This document shows positions 41,980 to 50,701 of a DNA stretch of 64,000 bases, piece by piece. Source of the DNA: Mucilaginibacter sp. dw_454 (GTDB taxonomy: Bacteria > Bacteroidota > Bacteroidia > Sphingobacteriales > Sphingobacteriaceae); assembly GCF_018449775.1 (NCBI RefSeq), contig NZ_JAAVVB010000007.1, positions 124,001 to 188,000 of the forward strand, written 5' to 3'. Under the pieces are notes generated by a model. That model was not told the origin of the DNA. It did not search any database and saw only the letters and a program-made list of their open reading frames with translations. The translations under genes were made by a program, and so were the position numbers. Positions within the stretch are counted from its first letter, which is position 1, and each line of letters opens with the position of its first letter.

Positions 41980-43245
41980 TTAACTTTGAACTGCGTGAAC
42001 CACTGTTGGGTCTATTACCACTTTTTTAACTTTAGCCTTCCGTTTCTCGCTGCGCAGATGGCGCCAGTGCAGTCCGGCGACAAGCAAAGCCGCTACGCCT
42101 TCGCCCATCAATGTATCTTTAGTACCAACCCATTTAGATATGGCCCCTACCAGCAAACCACCTAAAGGCTGCATACCGAAAAACGCCATAGCATAAAAGC
42201 TGATCACCCGGCCGCGCATGGCGGGGTCGACGGTAGTTTGAATCAATGTATTACTCACCGTTACCTGCGACATCATCCCAAAACCGGCTATGGTTACAAA
42301 TAGCAGCGCCAACGGGTAAATGCCTTCGTGCGAGAACAACATTAATCCAACACCAAAAACAATGGTGTTAATGAATAAAATCTTCGGCAAATTGGCGCCC
42401 GGCTTTTGCGATGCCAGGAATATCGCCCCCGAAAACGCCCCCAGCCCAATAAAGCTGTCAATGATACCGAAGGTGGTGGCCGTGCCTTTAAACACATCGC
42501 GGGCATAGTAAGGTATCAAGGTACTAAACGGCAACACCATCAAACTCATCAGCGCCAGCATCACCAACACAAACAAAATAGACGGTGTGCGTTTGATGTA
42601 AGAGAACCCTTCGCGCAATTCGCCGAATACATTTTTCTTATGCTCTTTCTTTACGTATTTCGGCAGTCGCATCATCAATAACGAAGCGATAACCGCGACA
42701 AAACTCATAGCGTTACCCACAAAACAGGCGCCATCGCCCAGGCCCTCCAGGATCAGGCCCGCTATCGCCGGACCAATCAGTCTCGACAAGTTTACCATCG
42801 ACGAATTTAAGGCCAGGGCATTAGGCAGGTCGTTCTTATCTTCCACCATCTCATAAACCAGCGACTGCCGCGCGGGCACATCAAATGCATTAATGATCCC
42901 CAACATCACGCTCAGGCTCAATATTTCCCAAACCTCGTAGTGTTTAAGCAATATCAGCACGGCTAACAGTACCGCCTGCACCATCGAGGCAAACTGCGTA
43001 AGCAGCAACACGCGGAACCGGTTGTATCTGTCTGACACCACGCCGCCCATCAGCGAAAACAAAAACGAGGGGAACTGGCTGGCAAACAAGGTAACCCCCA
43101 GCATCAGCGTGGAGTGTGTAAGCGTATAGATAACCCAGCTTACGGCGGTTTTTTGCATCCAGGTACCAATTAATGATATAGACTGGCCCGTAAAATAGAG
43201 CCGGTAGTTGCGGCTCTTGAATGCTCTGAATGTAGTAATGTCCAT
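41980..43245 (-). CDS. MFS transporter (MFS_3/EntS-like exporter family)
   Basis: A 421-residue membrane protein with about twelve hydrophobic segments. FRAFKSRNYRLYFTGQSISLIGTWMQKTAVSWVIYTLT is the characteristic start of the TMS-effector/EntS-type MFS group, and GGVVSDRYNRFRVLL is the MFS signature between helices 2 and 3. It probably exports a small molecule or drug. A MarR gene ends 39 bp upstream on the same strand and is the likely regulator. The substrate is unknown. Confidence 0.88.
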   Translation of the reverse strand: MDITTFRAFKSRNYRLYFTGQSISLIGTWMQKTAVSWVIYTLTHSTLMLGVTLFASQFPSFLFSLMGGVVSDRYNRFRVLLLTQFASMVQAVLLAVLILLKHYEVWEILSLSVMLGIINAFDVPARQSLVYEMVEDKNDLPNALALNSSMVNLSRLIGPAIAGLILEGLGDGACFVGNAMSFVAVIASLLMMRLPKYVKKEHKKNVFGELREGFSYIKRTPSILFVLVMLALMSLMVLPFSTLIPYYARDVFKGTATTFGIIDSFIGLGAFSGAIFLASQKPGANLPKILFINTIVFGVGLMLFSHEGIYPLALLFVTIAGFGMMSQVTVSNTLIQTTVDPAMRGRVISFYAMAFFGMQPLGGLLVGAISKWVGTKDTLMGEGVAALLVAGLHWRHLRSEKRKAKVKKVVIDPTVVHAVQS

Positions 43246-43284
43246 TAATTTAATCTTATCCTCTAAATCACGCTCAATCTCAGC

Positions 43285-43716
43285 CTACTCAAACTCAACT
43301 ATTTTGGTGAGTAAACCGATGACTTGTTTAATTTGTTCTTGTTCTGCCGGTGTGCATGTGGCGGTTATAGCCTGGCTTAGCCAGCGGTCGCGCTCATTGC
43401 GCATTTGCAATAATGTTTTTTCGCCTTCGGCAGACAGGCTGATGTTTACCTTTCGTTTATCTATTTCGGATGCGGTACGGGTAATAAAACCCAACTCCGC
43501 CATGTGCCTCAGTATTTCGGACATGGATTGATTGGTGATCTTTTCCATTGCCGCCAGCTCGCTGGGCAGCAGGGACCGGTGCTGATACAGCAGGCCCAGC
43601 GTCGAGCGTTCTGTTAACGACATCTGCTGTGCCGTGCTCGACTCCTTCCTGAGTTTCTTGATCAATCGCCCTACTATAGTGCGCAGATCCGATACATATT
43701 CGAGATTATTATCCAT
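43285..43716 (-). CDS. MarR-family transcriptional regulator
   Basis: A 143-residue protein with the MarR winged-helix order. The recognition region is LLPSELAAMEKITNQSMSEILRHMAELGFITRTAS, and the wing has DKRKVNISLSAEGEKTL, the DxR-type motif of the family. It precedes and is probably cotranscribed with the MFS exporter, the usual arrangement for a repressor relieved by the exported compound. Confidence 0.9.
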   Translation of the reverse strand: MDNNLEYVSDLRTIVGRLIKKLRKESSTAQQMSLTERSTLGLLYQHRSLLPSELAAMEKITNQSMSEILRHMAELGFITRTASEIDKRKVNISLSAEGEKTLLQMRNERDRWLSQAITATCTPAEQEQIKQVIGLLTKIVEFE

Positions 43717-43826
43717 ATAATTCGATAAACTAATAAGTTTACCTTACAAAGGTAAGGCAAGTATTTGAGGTGATTATCATGTGTGGGTAAATTTGGAGGG
43801 CGTGGCTTTAGACCGCATCGCGGAGG

Positions 43827-43971
43827 ACTCACCCGGTCGGCGCTTCGCTGGACCACCCTCTCTTCCGCAAGCGGTAAATATGGTAATAAGCCAAATTGAT
43901 AAAGCAACAATAACCCTCTTTCCGCCAAAGGCGAAGAGGGTGGTCGACGAGTGAAACGAAGTCGGGATGAG
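43827..43971. repeat. REP/BIME-like pair R1-b
   Basis: The same ~59-bp unit as at 41740, here in the opposite arrangement: the reverse-complement unit first (43827-43875, starting ACTCACCCGGTC) and the forward unit second (43913-43971, starting ACCCTCTTTCCGCC). It occupies part of the 645-bp gap 43717-44361; with copy B of the GTGAAAC element just downstream it leaves little unexplained sequence except an AT-rich leader before the DUF4175 gene. Confidence 0.75.
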
Positions 43972-43995
43972 CCCCCGACGCCTTGTTGGGTGTTC

Positions 43996-44133
43996 TGTTT
44001 CACGTGCGTGTGTCAAAGATGAAACAAGTGAAACACTATTTTATGACAACATTCTCTATATAAAGAGATTATAAAAAGAGAGTGAAACAAAATGAAACAA
44101 GAAAAAAGACTTTTAGGTGTTTTTTTGTTTCAC
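43996..44133 (+). repeat. GTGAAAC-motif element, copy B
   Basis: A 138-bp relative of the element at 24950. It has TGTTTCACGTG, the identical 21-bp block (44021-44041), a 40-bp spacer with a different small hairpin (TCTCT/AGAGA, 44053-44068), the identical 18-bp block (44082-44099), an A-rich/T-rich hairpin with one mismatch (44102-44125), and GTTTCAC. Unlike copy A it is not downstream of a plus-strand gene, so its terminator-like hairpin does not serve a neighbour. Confidence 0.7.
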
Positions 44134-44361
44134 TCGTAGTTAAACAACAGGCTAGTTTTGGTGCGTTATTCTATATATACAACCGTATGCTGCCTCATAA
44201 TTAATGGCTTGTATAATAAAAGTAAACAACTTAGGCTGATATGTATACCGCCGCTTTTTATTTTTCACTATATTAGTTTACCAATATAATATGCTGTAAC
44301 GTATAATTTACGGCGTGTTTTGCAGTTTAAACATTGATTAGCGGTACATTTAAAGCCAATT

Positions 44362-47300
44362 ATGCCCTCTGCCGAAAACTATAATGTCCTGATCCATAAG
44401 ATCAATACTTTGATCAAAAAGTATTACCTCAACAATTTGTTGCGGGGGCTGATCTTTTTGGGCGCAGGATTGTTTTCGGCCTATGTGGTTATTACGGTAA
44501 GCGAGTACTTCGGCAATTTCAATTCATTTTTTCGGGGGATTTTGTTTTACGGGTTTATCCTGTTGAATCTGGGGTTGATTGGCTGGCTCGTTATTCCGCC
44601 TATTTTGGCGCTGATGCAATTGGGCAAAACGCTAACCCACGACGAAGCGGCCGCCATCATTGCTAAGCACTTTAGCGATATCAATGACAAACTGCTCAAC
44701 ACCCTCCAGCTTAAAAAACTGGCTGCCGAAGATGAGCGCCACCGCGCTTTGATTGAGGCGAGCATTGATCAACGCATCGAAAACCTGAAACCGGTCCGCT
44801 TTCCATCAGCCATAAACATCCGTGAAAACAACAAGTATTTAAAGTGGATATTGGTCCCGGTCGCGGTCATCATTGTTATTGGGTTGGCTGCGCCTTCCGT
44901 TTTGACCGAGAGTACTAAAAAGATCATCCGGCATAACGAATACTTTGCGCCGGTTGCGCCTTTTCAATTTGTGGTATTAAACAATACGCTTTCTGCCGTA
45001 CAGGGCCAGGATTTAAAACTGGACCTGAAACTTACCGGCAACCAGTTACCTGCAGACATTTATGTAGAAACCGCCGGCGCAACGTTTAAACTGGACAAAG
45101 AAAACGTTAGCCGCTTTCATTATCAGTTTAGTAATCTGCAACAAAACACCACGTTCAGATTAATTGGCAATGGCTTTACCTCGCAGCCTTACGAGATCAA
45201 AGTAAACCTGCGCCCTTCGTTATTGCATTTTGATGTGGAGCTAAAGTATCCGGCTTATCTGCATAAGAAAAACGAAACTTTAGCCAATGCCGGCGATCTG
45301 ACCATCCCCGCAGGGACAACCGTTAAATGGCTGTTTCATACGCAAAATGCCAGCGCGCTGTCATTCGAAATGAATGATCAGCTGCACAACCTGGCTCCCG
45401 CTAGTACTGATCTCTTTGAACATATCGAGCGGGTCATCAAGCCGTCTATCTACAAGCTGAATCCGCAGAATGCCATGGTTTCGCAAAGCGACTCCGCGTC
45501 ATACCGCATCAATACCATTGCCGACGAGCCGCCAACCATCAGCGTTGATGAAAAGCCGGATTCGGTTAGCCACCAGTCTTTTTATTTTAATGGCAAGATC
45601 CAGGATGATCATGGTTTTTCGTCGCTGACTTTTCATTACCGCATTGGCGGGCCGGACGGAAAAGACCAAATTAAATCCGTTAAAGCCGATTTGAATCAAT
45701 CGCTTTCAGATTTCTTTTATTTCTGGAACCTGAAAGACATGGGCATTAAACCGGGCGACCAGGTAACTTATTTCTTTGAAGTAGCCGATAATAACGAAGT
45801 AACCGGTCCGCAGAAAGCCCGCACGGCTGAGCGCTCTTTACACGTACCCGATGCGAATGAGCTGCGCGATGAGCTAAATGCCGGCACTACGGGCGTTAAA
45901 CAAAAAATGCAATCGGCCATTAAACTGGCCGACCAGATAGAGCGCGACTCTAAAAAAATGGAGCAGACGCTGCTTGACAAAACTTCGTTATCGTTCGACG
46001 AAAAGAAACAGGTTGAAGATTTGATGCAAAAACGCAAAGACCTGGACGATATGGTGAAACAGATTCAGGACGATAATAAAAAGAACCTGTATAATCGCCG
46101 CGAAAACGAACCGCAGAACAAAGAGTTGCTGGAAGAGCAAAAGCAGATCGAGAACCTGCTAAACAACGTGCTCGATCCTAAAACCAAAGAGCTGTTGGAA
46201 AAGCTGCAGCAACTCATGCAGGATCAACAAAAAGAAGGTACCCGCGACGAGCTTTCTAAAATGCAGACGGACAACAAATCCTTGAAAAAGGAGCTTGACA
46301 GGATGCTGGAGCTCTACAAGAAACTGGAGTTTGATCAAAAGCTGAATCAAAACATCAATCAGTTAAAAAAACTCGCCGATAAGCAGCAGACATTATCCGA
46401 CCAAAGCAAACAGGCCGATCAGCAAAAAACCAATGACCCAAACTCGCAAGCCGATAAGGACAATGCAGAGCGCTTGAAACAACAACAGGAAAACTTGAAT
46501 AAGGAGTTCGACGCTATTAAGAAAAATCTGAAAGACCTGGAGAATTCTGAAAATAAGCAAGACTATAAAAATCCGCAGGATCAGGAAAGCCAGATCCAGA
46601 ACCAAATGCAGGAAAGCTCAGATCAGTTGTCAAAAAACAACAAGTCTAAAGCTTCGCAATCGCAGCAAAACGCCGCCAAACAAATGCAGAAAATGGCGGA
46701 AAAAATGGAGCAGGATCAGCAAGATGGCGAAAGCAAACAAACCGAGGTTGATGTAAAGCAGTTGCGCGAGTTATTGAAAAGTTTGGTAAATAGCTCGTTT
46801 GGCCAGGAAAAGGTAATGGAATCTTTCAGAACCATCAACCCGTCAGACCCTAATTATGTTACGCTGGCACAAACTCAAAAAAATATAAAGGATAATTTAA
46901 AAACAGCCGAGGATAGTTTATTTTCGCTGAGCAAACGTATTCCGCAAATACAATCGACCGTAAACCGTGAAATAACCGCAATTAACACACAAATTGATGG
47001 TGCGCTCGACAATTTGGGCGACCGGCGTACTGCCGAAGCTAACCGCAATCAACAGTATGCCATGACATCAATGAATAACCTGGCGCTGATGTTGGCCGAC
47101 GCACTGGCCCAGCTACAAAACAAAATGAACCAAGGCGGCAAGGGTGGCAAAAGCAAACAACCATCTGTTTCGCAATTACGACAGATGGAGGAAAAGCTGA
47201 GTCAAAATATGCAAAAAATGCGCGACCAGATGCAAAAGCAAGGCGGTACACCAATGAGCCAGAGCCAGCAGGGCCAGATGAGTGAGCAACTGGCAAAAAT

Positions 47301-47706
47301 GGCCCGCGAGCAGCAAATGATCCGTCAATCTTTGCAACAATTAAATAATGATGAAAGCAAAGACGGAGGTTTGGGTGTTAAGGATGCGGATAAAATATCG
47401 CGCCAAATGGAACAAACCGAAAAAGATATCGTAAACAGAAAAATAACAGACGAGGCAATTAAGCGCCAGCAGGAAATTCACACACGTTTACTGGAGGCCG
47501 AAAAAGCAGAACAGGAAAGAGAACAAGATAAGCAACGGGAGAGCAACGCTGGTAAAGACATGCCGCCGGGTTATATAAAAGCACTGCAAGATTATCAGCA
47601 GGCCAAAGGAAAACAAACAGAGCAAATCAAGACCGTTCCCCCTGCACTTAATTTGTACTACAAGCAAAAAATAAAATCGTATTTTGATCAACTTAATGCA
47701 AAATAA
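44362..47706 (+). CDS. DUF4175 family protein, membrane-anchored with long coiled coil
   Basis: A 1114-residue protein. Three hydrophobic segments near residues 24-45, 54-77 and 158-178 anchor it. A beta-rich region follows (about 200-490), then a very long coiled coil rich in Gln, Lys, Asp and Glu (about 510-1090), with stretches such as QQGQMSEQLAKM. This is the Bacteroidota DUF4175 architecture; the function is unknown. Its stop lies one base before the preferred start of the RsbW-like gene, so the two are cotranscribed. Confidence 0.85.
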   Translation: MPSAENYNVLIHKINTLIKKYYLNNLLRGLIFLGAGLFSAYVVITVSEYFGNFNSFFRGILFYGFILLNLGLIGWLVIPPILALMQLGKTLTHDEAAAIIAKHFSDINDKLLNTLQLKKLAAEDERHRALIEASIDQRIENLKPVRFPSAINIRENNKYLKWILVPVAVIIVIGLAAPSVLTESTKKIIRHNEYFAPVAPFQFVVLNNTLSAVQGQDLKLDLKLTGNQLPADIYVETAGATFKLDKENVSRFHYQFSNLQQNTTFRLIGNGFTSQPYEIKVNLRPSLLHFDVELKYPAYLHKKNETLANAGDLTIPAGTTVKWLFHTQNASALSFEMNDQLHNLAPASTDLFEHIERVIKPSIYKLNPQNAMVSQSDSASYRINTIADEPPTISVDEKPDSVSHQSFYFNGKIQDDHGFSSLTFHYRIGGPDGKDQIKSVKADLNQSLSDFFYFWNLKDMGIKPGDQVTYFFEVADNNEVTGPQKARTAERSLHVPDANELRDELNAGTTGVKQKMQSAIKLADQIERDSKKMEQTLLDKTSLSFDEKKQVEDLMQKRKDLDDMVKQIQDDNKKNLYNRRENEPQNKELLEEQKQIENLLNNVLDPKTKELLEKLQQLMQDQQKEGTRDELSKMQTDNKSLKKELDRMLELYKKLEFDQKLNQNINQLKKLADKQQTLSDQSKQADQQKTNDPNSQADKDNAERLKQQQENLNKEFDAIKKNLKDLENSENKQDYKNPQDQESQIQNQMQESSDQLSKNNKSKASQSQQNAAKQMQKMAEKMEQDQQDGESKQTEVDVKQLRELLKSLVNSSFGQEKVMESFRTINPSDPNYVTLAQTQKNIKDNLKTAEDSLFSLSKRIPQIQSTVNREITAINTQIDGALDNLGDRRTAEANRNQQYAMTSMNNLALMLADALAQLQNKMNQGGKGGKSKQPSVSQLRQMEEKLSQNMQKMRDQMQKQGGTPMSQSQQGQMSEQLAKMAREQQMIRQSLQQLNNDESKDGGLGVKDADKISRQMEQTEKDIVNRKITDEAIKRQQEIHTRLLEAEKAEQEREQDKQRESNAGKDMPPGYIKALQDYQQAKGKQTEQIKTVPPALNLYYKQKIKSYFDQLNAK

Positions 47707-47707
47707 T

Positions 47708-48127
47708 ATGGAAGCACCTATTCAAGCAACCGACTTATATACTTTACAATTGCCCTCTAAGCGTGATAGTATTACGCTATTGGAAACTTTGATTGAGGAA
47801 ATAGCCGACAAATACCAGGTTGCTGATGACATATTTGCAAACATGATGACCTGTCTTAATGAGGTAGTTACCAATGCCATTGTGCACGGTAATAAATTAG
47901 ACCCCGCGAAAATAGTGATCGTAAACGTTGAGGTTGACCCTAAACGCGCAACCTGGACAATTACCGATGAAGGAGATGGCTTTGATTATAATGACCTGCC
48001 CGATCCAACCGCCGAAGAAAACCTGGAAAACTTAACCGGCAGAGGAGTATTTATTGTTAAGCACCTGGCAGACCAATGTGTATTCAATACCAAGGGCAAC
48101 GAGGTTGAACTGTTATTTAAACTGTAA
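47708..48127 (+). CDS. RsbW/anti-sigma-type ATP-binding protein
   Basis: A 139-residue GHKL ATPase of the HATPase_c_2 type. The N box is NEVVTNAIVHGN, G1 is DEGDGFDYNDLPDP and G2 is GRGVFIVKHLADQ. These proteins act as serine kinases/anti-sigma factors or ATP-dependent switches. The ATG at 47708 is preferred; an ATG at 47696 would overlap the DUF4175 stop. Its TAA overlaps the start of ybeY (TAATG). No sigma factor or anti-anti-sigma partner is adjacent. Confidence 0.85.
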   Translation: MEAPIQATDLYTLQLPSKRDSITLLETLIEEIADKYQVADDIFANMMTCLNEVVTNAIVHGNKLDPAKIVIVNVEVDPKRATWTITDEGDGFDYNDLPDPTAEENLENLTGRGVFIVKHLADQCVFNTKGNEVELLFKL

Positions 48128-48558
48128 TGCCGGCTATCCAGTTTTTTGAGGAGGATATCACCTACAAGTTAAAGGATAAAGCAAAACTGAGGCGATGGAT
48201 AACTGATACTGTCATTGCCGAAGGTTATAAATTAAGCGAGCTTACCTACGTTTTTTGTTCGGATGCGTATTTGTTACAGATTAATCAGCAATACCTGGAT
48301 CATGATACCTACACAGATATCATCACCTTTGATAATTCTGAAGAAGAGGGAAAAATAGTTGGCGATATCTTTATCTCCATACCCCGCATACAAGAAAATG
48401 CTGCCAAATTTAAGGTTAGCGATGCTGACGAGCTACACCGGGTAATCATTCACGGCGCGCTGCATTTGCTGGGTTATACAGACAAATCTGCCCCCGCCAA
48501 GAAAAAAATGACAGAAAAAGAAGATTACTATTTGGCTAAGCGGCAACTAATTGGGTAA
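48127..48558 (+). CDS. ybeY: Endoribonuclease YbeY (rRNA maturation)
   Basis: A 143-residue single-domain metalloprotein. VIIHGALHLLGYTDK is the UPF0054/YbeY signature. His109 and His113 are the first two zinc ligands; the third, normally His six residues on, is Asp119. I believe this change is common in Bacteroidota YbeY, so activity is probably kept. The enzyme acts in 16S rRNA 3'-end maturation and ribosome quality control. It is cotranscribed with the RsbW-like gene through a one-base stop/start overlap. Confidence 0.9.
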   Translation: MPAIQFFEEDITYKLKDKAKLRRWITDTVIAEGYKLSELTYVFCSDAYLLQINQQYLDHDTYTDIITFDNSEEEGKIVGDIFISIPRIQENAAKFKVSDADELHRVIIHGALHLLGYTDKSAPAKKKMTEKEDYYLAKRQLIG

Positions 48559-48602
48559 TTTTACCGTAACGCTCACATACACTGAAACCAAATTAACACA
48601 AC

Positions 48603-49115
48603 ATGAAAATATTAGCAATTTGTTTGGCGCTGCTATTTGTAACCAAAACAGCATCTGTTTACGATTTTAAATTGAAAACCATTGAAGGAAAAGACTTCTC
48701 TCTGGCTAAATTTAAAGGCAAAAAAATCTTAGTGGTTAACACCGCTTCAAAATGCGGCTTTACGCCACAATACAAAGAGTTAGAGCAATTGGCCGAAACT
48801 TACAAAGACAAATTAGTAGTAGTTGGTTTCCCGGCAAATAACTTTGGCCAGCAAGAGCCTGGCAGCGATGCCGATATTCATACTTTCTGTACGGATTTGT
48901 ACAAAGTTACTTTCCCAATGAGCACCAAAGTGAGTGTTAAAGGTGATGACATTGCACCGCTGTTTAAATACCTGACAGAAGCAGAGAATCCTGACTTCAC
49001 CGGCGAGATCAAATGGAACTTCGAGAAGTTTTTGTTAGACGAGAATGGTAAATTAATTCACCGTTTCCGTTCAAAAGTTACACCAATGGATCCGGCCATT
49101 ACGAGCAACTTGTAA
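48603..49115 (+). CDS. Glutathione peroxidase-family protein, probably exported
   Basis: A 170-residue protein with a short signal peptide or anchor (MKILAICLALLFVTKTASV). The GPx motifs are present: VVNTASKCGFTPQY with the peroxidatic Cys51, GFPANNFGQQEPGS with the conserved Gln, and IKWNFEKFL with Trp and Asn. It uses Cys instead of selenocysteine and probably takes electrons from thioredoxin-like donors to reduce peroxides. A terminator follows at once. Confidence 0.92.
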   Translation: MKILAICLALLFVTKTASVYDFKLKTIEGKDFSLAKFKGKKILVVNTASKCGFTPQYKELEQLAETYKDKLVVVGFPANNFGQQEPGSDADIHTFCTDLYKVTFPMSTKVSVKGDDIAPLFKYLTEAENPDFTGEIKWNFEKFLLDENGKLIHRFRSKVTPMDPAITSNL

Positions 49116-49135
49116 TTAGATCTTAATGAAATTAG

Positions 49136-49164
49136 AAAAGCCACCTTATGGGTGGCTTTTTTGT
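49136..49164 (+). terminator. Terminator of the glutathione peroxidase gene
   Basis: AAAAGCCACC pairs with GGTGGCTTTT around a short loop and continues into TTGTTTT. It begins 21 bp after the stop. Confidence 0.8.
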
Positions 49165-49177
49165 TTTGCATCCAGAT

Positions 49178-49262
49178 TGTCATCGCGAGGAGGAACGACG
49201 AAGCAATCGCACGCGTTCTACTTTTCTCCTTGCGATTGCCGCGCTTAGCTCGCAATGACAGA
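49178..49262. repeat. Dispersed inverted repeat R2-a
   Basis: The left end TGTCATCGCGAGGAGGAACG with CGAAGCAATCGCA and the right end (reverse complement CTGTCATTGCGAG...GGCAATCGC) form an imperfect inverted repeat of about 85 bp. The same core recurs at 63923-64000. It lies in the gap between the glutathione peroxidase terminator and the end of the TetR gene. Confidence 0.7.
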
Positions 49263-49305
49263 AGGGTCAAAAGCATAAAAAAACATAGACTAATTACACT
49301 ACCCT

Positions 49306-49878
49306 TTACATGTATTTCAGCATATCCCACAGCATTTCGTAGCCGTCATTAATAATTTTTTCTTTTTCGGATGGGTCAAAGTCATTGGATATCAGGTATT
49401 GGTAAACGCCGTAAACGTGGCCGTTAAACATCGAGATTATTAAGCTCACCGGTTGTTGCTTCAGCAGTTTCTTGCGGATGCCCTCAGCAATAAATGCCGA
49501 GTAACCTATAGTGTGCTGCTCTAATGTCTCTGCCGATACCTGCGACAAGTGCGGCGAGAATTTAAACTGTTGTATATAGTAAAACTTGTCGCGGTTGCCC
49601 AGCGCCCAGTTCACCGAGTGTATAAAAATGTTCCTGAACTTGATAGAAATAAAATCATTCTGATTAATAATGGTTTGCAGGTTAGCGGCGTGTTCGTCCT
49701 GGATCTTGTTGTACAACGCCACCACCAGGTCGTCCTTGGTTTTGTAGTGGTAAAACAATGTGCCATTTGCAACGCCCGCTTCGGCGGCAATTTTGGCCGT
49801 AGGAGTGCCGTGAAAACCGTCAGCCACAAACAACCTGAGTGCAGTAGCCTGAATTTGTTCTTGTTTGCTTAGTAGCAT
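49306..49878 (-). CDS. TetR/AcrR-family transcriptional regulator
   Basis: A 190-residue protein with a TetR DNA-binding domain in residues 1-55 (IQATALRLFVADGFHGTPTAKIAAEAGVANGTLFYHYKTKDDLV) and a helical C-terminal ligand domain. A perfect 20-bp palindrome touches its start codon, which points to autoregulation. It follows the Mla-type operon on the same strand, 70 bp past the MlaD stop, so control of that operon or of an unlinked target is possible. Confidence 0.9.
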   Translation of the reverse strand: MLLSKQEQIQATALRLFVADGFHGTPTAKIAAEAGVANGTLFYHYKTKDDLVVALYNKIQDEHAANLQTIINQNDFISIKFRNIFIHSVNWALGNRDKFYYIQQFKFSPHLSQVSAETLEQHTIGYSAFIAEGIRKKLLKQQPVSLIISMFNGHVYGVYQYLISNDFDPSEKEKIINDGYEMLWDMLKYM

Positions 49879-49898
49879 TATAGACTAATTAGTCTATA
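49879..49898. promoter_or_regulatory. TetR operator candidate, perfect 20-bp palindrome
   Basis: TATAGACTAATTAGTCTATA is a perfect palindrome directly before the TetR ATG. Length, symmetry and position fit a TetR-family autoregulatory site. Confidence 0.7.
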
Positions 49899-49948
49899 AA
49901 TATAATAACTTTTTAACCTGATCTTAAATACTTTACGTTAAAAAATTG

Positions 49949-50701
49949 TTAATCTTTCTTGTTCATTTTCTCCTGTGTTTTCTTGATGGAGTCTTGTTTG
50001 GCTTTTGCGGCTTTCTTTTTCTTATTAAAGAAACCTTTTAGCAGAAAGTTATGCTGGGCAGCCGTCAGATCCTCGTTTAATGTACTGGTTGTTTTATGTA
50101 CGTTTTGTATCGTTGCTTTGGCTTGCGTTACCGTGTTCTCCATTTCGCGGGCCATTTTGTCGTTGTTCAGTAAACGGCCCAGGCTGCCTTTGCCGTTGTT
50201 AACTTTAGCTACAATCTGTCCAAGGTTATCAATTAACGAACCTGCGTTATCAGCCATCCTGGTAAATTTACTGATGATCTTGTCAACATCAACCGGGTTA
50301 ACAGCATTCAGGTGATCGCCGTCTTTTACCATATCGGTAGTGTTGGCCCCTCCGGGCATTAATACCACCAGTTTATCGCCCATCAGGCCATCGCTTCCTA
50401 TGCTCATACGTGCGTCTTTCTTGATGAATTTTTTCACCTCATCATTGATGGTCAGCGTTACCTGCACGGTTGTGTCGTTTATAATGTCGATATCGTTAAC
50501 AACGCCTACGTTAATGCCGGCAAACCTTACGTTGTTACCCACCTGCAAACCATTAACGTTATTAAATCTACCTTCCAGTTTAATAGTAGCGCTAAACAAG
50601 CTCTTTTGGTTGCCTATAAAAAACACGGCAGCAATTACAACCAGCAAACCCACAAAGGTGAACAGGCCTATTTTTACTTTTTGCGATGAGGTAGTTTTCA
50701 T
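49949..50701 (-). CDS. mlaD: MlaD-like MCE-domain substrate-binding protein
   Basis: A 250-residue protein with one N-terminal membrane helix (about residues 11-29) and a single MCE domain at 37-115 (KLEGRFNNVNGLQVGNNVRFAGINVGVVNDIDI). A helical region and a lysine-rich tail follow. MlaD binds phospholipid in the periplasm and works with the MlaE permease and MlaF ATPase encoded just upstream. It overlaps the MlaF gene by 4 bp. The tail is longer than in Proteobacteria, as is common in Bacteroidota. Confidence 0.88.
   Translation of the reverse strand: MKTTSSQKVKIGLFTFVGLLVVIAAVFFIGNQKSLFSATIKLEGRFNNVNGLQVGNNVRFAGINVGVVNDIDIINDTTVQVTLTINDEVKKFIKKDARMSIGSDGLMGDKLVVLMPGGANTTDMVKDGDHLNAVNPVDVDKIISKFTRMADNAGSLIDNLGQIVAKVNNGKGSLGRLLNNDKMAREMENTVTQAKATIQNVHKTTSTLNEDLTAAQHNFLLKGFFNKKKKAAKAKQDSIKKTQEKMNKKD

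Noticed and set aside
43674..44016. Two minus-strand reading frames of 79 and 109 residues
   Set aside because: They run through the R1-b repeats and overlap the start of the MarR gene.
49058..49330. A 90-residue minus-strand reading frame
   Set aside because: It spans the glutathione peroxidase terminator and the R2-a repeat.
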